From Anaerolineaceae bacterium (GTDB taxonomy: Bacteria > Chloroflexota > Anaerolineae > Aggregatilineales > Phototrophicaceae), in contig JACKCF010000001.1 of the NCBI GenBank assembly GCA_020634165.1, positions 930,001 to 994,000 on the forward strand: a stretch of DNA of 64,000 bases, in the 5' to 3' direction. Position numbers and translations under genes: made by a program. The notes below the pieces were generated by a model that was given only the letters and a program-made list of their open reading frames with translations, did no database searches and was not told the DNA's origin. Shown in pieces: positions 62,199-64,000 of the stretch. Position 1 is the first letter of the stretch, and every line of letters starts with the position of its first letter.

Positions 62199-64000
62199 GT
62201 GCGGCGATTCTGGCTGTTTTTGGGGTTCTGGCTGCTGATTGTGCCGCTTGTTTCAGCACAATCTGAGTCCACGCCGACTGCCGAGCCGTGCCCCACTGTG
62301 ACGGATACAACAGTGGTCGGGCCGCCTGGAACCGTCGAACCTAGCTACCAGATTGCTGTCCAGAGCATCTACACGGGCGAAGTTGTCTACGGCACAGCCG
62401 ACAGCCAAGGCGGCTTTGCTGTCGATATAGTCGGCCTGCCAGGAATGCCGATGCATGTCTACAGCGCCCGATCCATCACCCAGGCCATGCGCAGCGCAGG
62501 CGAATTGCCCCCTGGCCGCGCCATCCTTCTGAAAGCGCCCGATACCCGACCGATTGCTTTCGGTGGCCAGCTTGCTTACGGCATGGGTACCTGGCTGGCG
62601 TCCGGTGATGTGGCTGTCAACGATGGGGCAGTCAGTGCCACGCTCGATGTTACATTTCTGGCCCCTGCTGCCGACCTAGGCTTGCCCTTTACCCTGGTTG
62701 GCGGGCTTGGTCTGCTGCCCCTGACTGATGCATCCGGCATACCTTTTGCACCCGCCAACGCCGACTGGTCGCCCGAACAGACGGCCTCCGGTTTGCCTAT
62801 TTTGGGGGCGCCGCAAGCGATCATCCCCATCGCCACCGCCATCACTACCGACACCTGCGTCGATGCCGAAAATGGCCTGATGACCTTCTCGCTGGCTTTC
62901 CAGGGCTATGTGCAGGGCATACCCGATGGCCTCTATCAATGGGTATTCGATGGCCGTATCGCCGTTGCGGATAGCATGGCCGTTGATTGGTATGCCAATC
63001 GCCTGCTCGGAACAGGTGGCAAAGGCCCACAATCGACCTCACAGACAGAATTACCTGCCACCCTCAACATAGGCAATGTTCAGCCGCAACTGCTCGTCGC
63101 AGTAGATGGTTACCTGTCTGACGGTTCGCCTGTGGCTATGCTGCATAGCGTCACCTATCAGCCGAACACATGGATTCAACCATTTGGCGAATTAGCACTC
63201 GAAGCGCGAATTCTGGCCCCCTGGCAAGCACTGCTAGGGCAGTTTGCCTCAATGCAATTTTACCTGTCCGGCGATAGTGGCACCGTGTCTCTGCCAAGCA
63301 CGCAAGCCCATATTGAATGGAATGGCCAATTCTACATCCTTGTTCCTGACGAGCCTTTTCGGCCTGCGTTGGAAAATGATGGCCAGTACACGCTTGAAGG
63401 ACAGGTCAGCCTGAATATCGACAATGTGCGTCAAAACGCTCTTTTTTCGCGGGCTGTGGTTGCCGCCGAGCCACTGCATCTGATTCCGGCGGTGCTGCCA
63501 GGAACCACATTCATGGTAGGCGATTCGTTCGTTCCAGGCATCTACAGTCAGCCCGCCCTGAATCAGCTTGATGGTCAGGCGGAAATCACGTTGACGTTCT
63601 ATCCACTGTCAGGTGAACCCCAAGTGCAGGCATGGACCCTCCCACTGCAATATAGCGCGGCCCAAACGCCGGAAATCTTCCGCTTTGACCAACCTGGCCA
63701 TTATGTTGTGGAATATCTTGTTGTGGCTGGCAGGGATTGGGCTGGGCGTGCCTGGATAGGTACTTTACGAACAGCGGGGGTGGTCGCCCAGCCAGGAAAT
63801 CATGCCCAGGGTCAGCGCGGGGTGGTCGGCTATGGAGGCAATCAGCAAGCCTGGTTCGATATGGCCGTTTTCCCATCCGATAATCCGAATATCGCGCCCG
63901 TCATCTATCCGCCTGCATTTAGTGGCGACGTTGCTTACCTCCGAGATGAAGCAGATACAGGCATTCAGCCCCTTTTAACATCGCTCAACGCCAGCCCGAA
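62199..64000 (+). CDS. Large secreted protein of unknown family (continues past right edge)
   Basis: An uninterrupted reading frame of 600 codons runs from GTG 62199 to the window end. It begins with a signal peptide ('FWLFLGFWLLIVPLVSAQ') followed by a Thr/Pro/Glu lead. The rest alternates beta-rich stretches of about 90-150 residues, for example 'YQIAVQSIYTGEVVYGTADSQGGFAVDIVGLPG', 'SATLDVTFLAPAADLGLPF', 'FHYVVEYLVVAG'-like Ig strands near 63680 and 'PVIYPPAFSGDVAYL' at the end. It may be a multi-Ig or cohesin/invasin-like adhesin, but I do not recognise the family. The start is 4 bp after the preceding stop, 10 nt behind GGAG. It has no stop codon in the window. Confidence 0.78.
   Translation, partial: MRRFWLFLGFWLLIVPLVSAQSESTPTAEPCPTVTDTTVVGPPGTVEPSYQIAVQSIYTGEVVYGTADSQGGFAVDIVGLPGMPMHVYSARSITQAMRSAGELPPGRAILLKAPDTRPIAFGGQLAYGMGTWLASGDVAVNDGAVSATLDVTFLAPAADLGLPFTLVGGLGLLPLTDASGIPFAPANADWSPEQTASGLPILGAPQAIIPIATAITTDTCVDAENGLMTFSLAFQGYVQGIPDGLYQWVFDGRIAVADSMAVDWYANRLLGTGGKGPQSTSQTELPATLNIGNVQPQLLVAVDGYLSDGSPVAMLHSVTYQPNTWIQPFGELALEARILAPWQALLGQFASMQFYLSGDSGTVSLPSTQAHIEWNGQFYILVPDEPFRPALENDGQYTLEGQVSLNIDNVRQNALFSRAVVAAEPLHLIPAVLPGTTFMVGDSFVPGIYSQPALNQLDGQAEITLTFYPLSGEPQVQAWTLPLQYSAAQTPEIFRFDQPGHYVVEYLVVAGRDWAGRAWIGTLRTAGVVAQPGNHAQGQRGVVGYGGNQQAWFDMAVFPSDNPNIAPVIYPPAFSGDVAYLRDEADTGIQPLLTSLNASP

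Overview
The window is bacterial chromosome, most likely from the phylum Chloroflexota (Anaerolineae-like). That assignment is inference. It rests on the 16S-23S-5S operon sequence style, Thr/Pro-rich extracellular linkers next to LysM and kinase modules, FHA/Ser-Thr kinase/TPR proteins, secreted M23 and S41 proteins with extra repeat domains, and frequent GTG/TTG starts behind good Shine-Dalgarno (SD) sites. A 16S alignment would settle it. I see no phage, insertion sequence or CRISPR array.

Region 1 (1-24.7 kb) is an exopolysaccharide/cell-surface glycan locus. A leftward operon (6049 to beyond 1) carries an O-antigen ligase/polymerase-like membrane protein, GT2 and GT4 glycosyltransferases, asparagine synthase and another GT4. 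Facing it is a Wzz-like chain-length regulator fused to a BY-kinase, with an unusual helix-hairpin-helix tail. After an FAD oxidoreductase comes a tight rightward operon (10.37-16.76 kb): GT2, a WbpD-like acetyltransferase, a WbpE-like aminotransferase, a WbpI/WecB-like epimerase, a polysaccharide deacetylase, a methyltransferase and a YbhN/AglD-type membrane protein. This is consistent with making a 2,3-diacetamido-type sugar. A secreted protein of unknown family, a GT39-like membrane transferase, a secreted heparinase-II/III-like protein with an embedded SH3b domain, and a GT4 complete the block.

Region 2 (24.7-36.6 kb) is housekeeping and miscellaneous: a tandem class-II aldolase with a degenerate second half, three tRNAs (Met, Gly, Pro), a NYN-domain protein, a LysM/lamin-tail surface protein, a stand-alone response regulator, a DUF1992 protein, a lipase-like hydrolase, tatA, and dnaX-mtnA-ybaB followed by recR.

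Region 3 (36.6-42.8 kb) is one rRNA operon with a strong-looking promoter, a leader of about 650 nt, clear RNase III-type processing stems and a tRNA-less 16S-23S spacer of about 780 nt that contains terminator- and promoter-like elements.

Region 4 (43-50.6 kb) holds a secreted M23 peptidase with a propeller-like tail, a secreted S41/PDZ peptidase, a NUDIX hydrolase, an EamA transporter, an alpha/beta hydrolase and an orphan hypothetical gene of different base composition.

Region 5 (50.6-64 kb) is a phospho-signalling island: an FHA protein, a giant kinase with 22 TPRs in a three-TPR super-repeat, a ClpC-like unfoldase without M domain, a membrane Ser/Thr kinase with a Thr/Pro stalk, and a tail-anchored STAND-like AAA protein. 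A small P-loop kinase and a large secreted protein running off the right edge follow. This island is the best candidate for an undescribed multi-component system.
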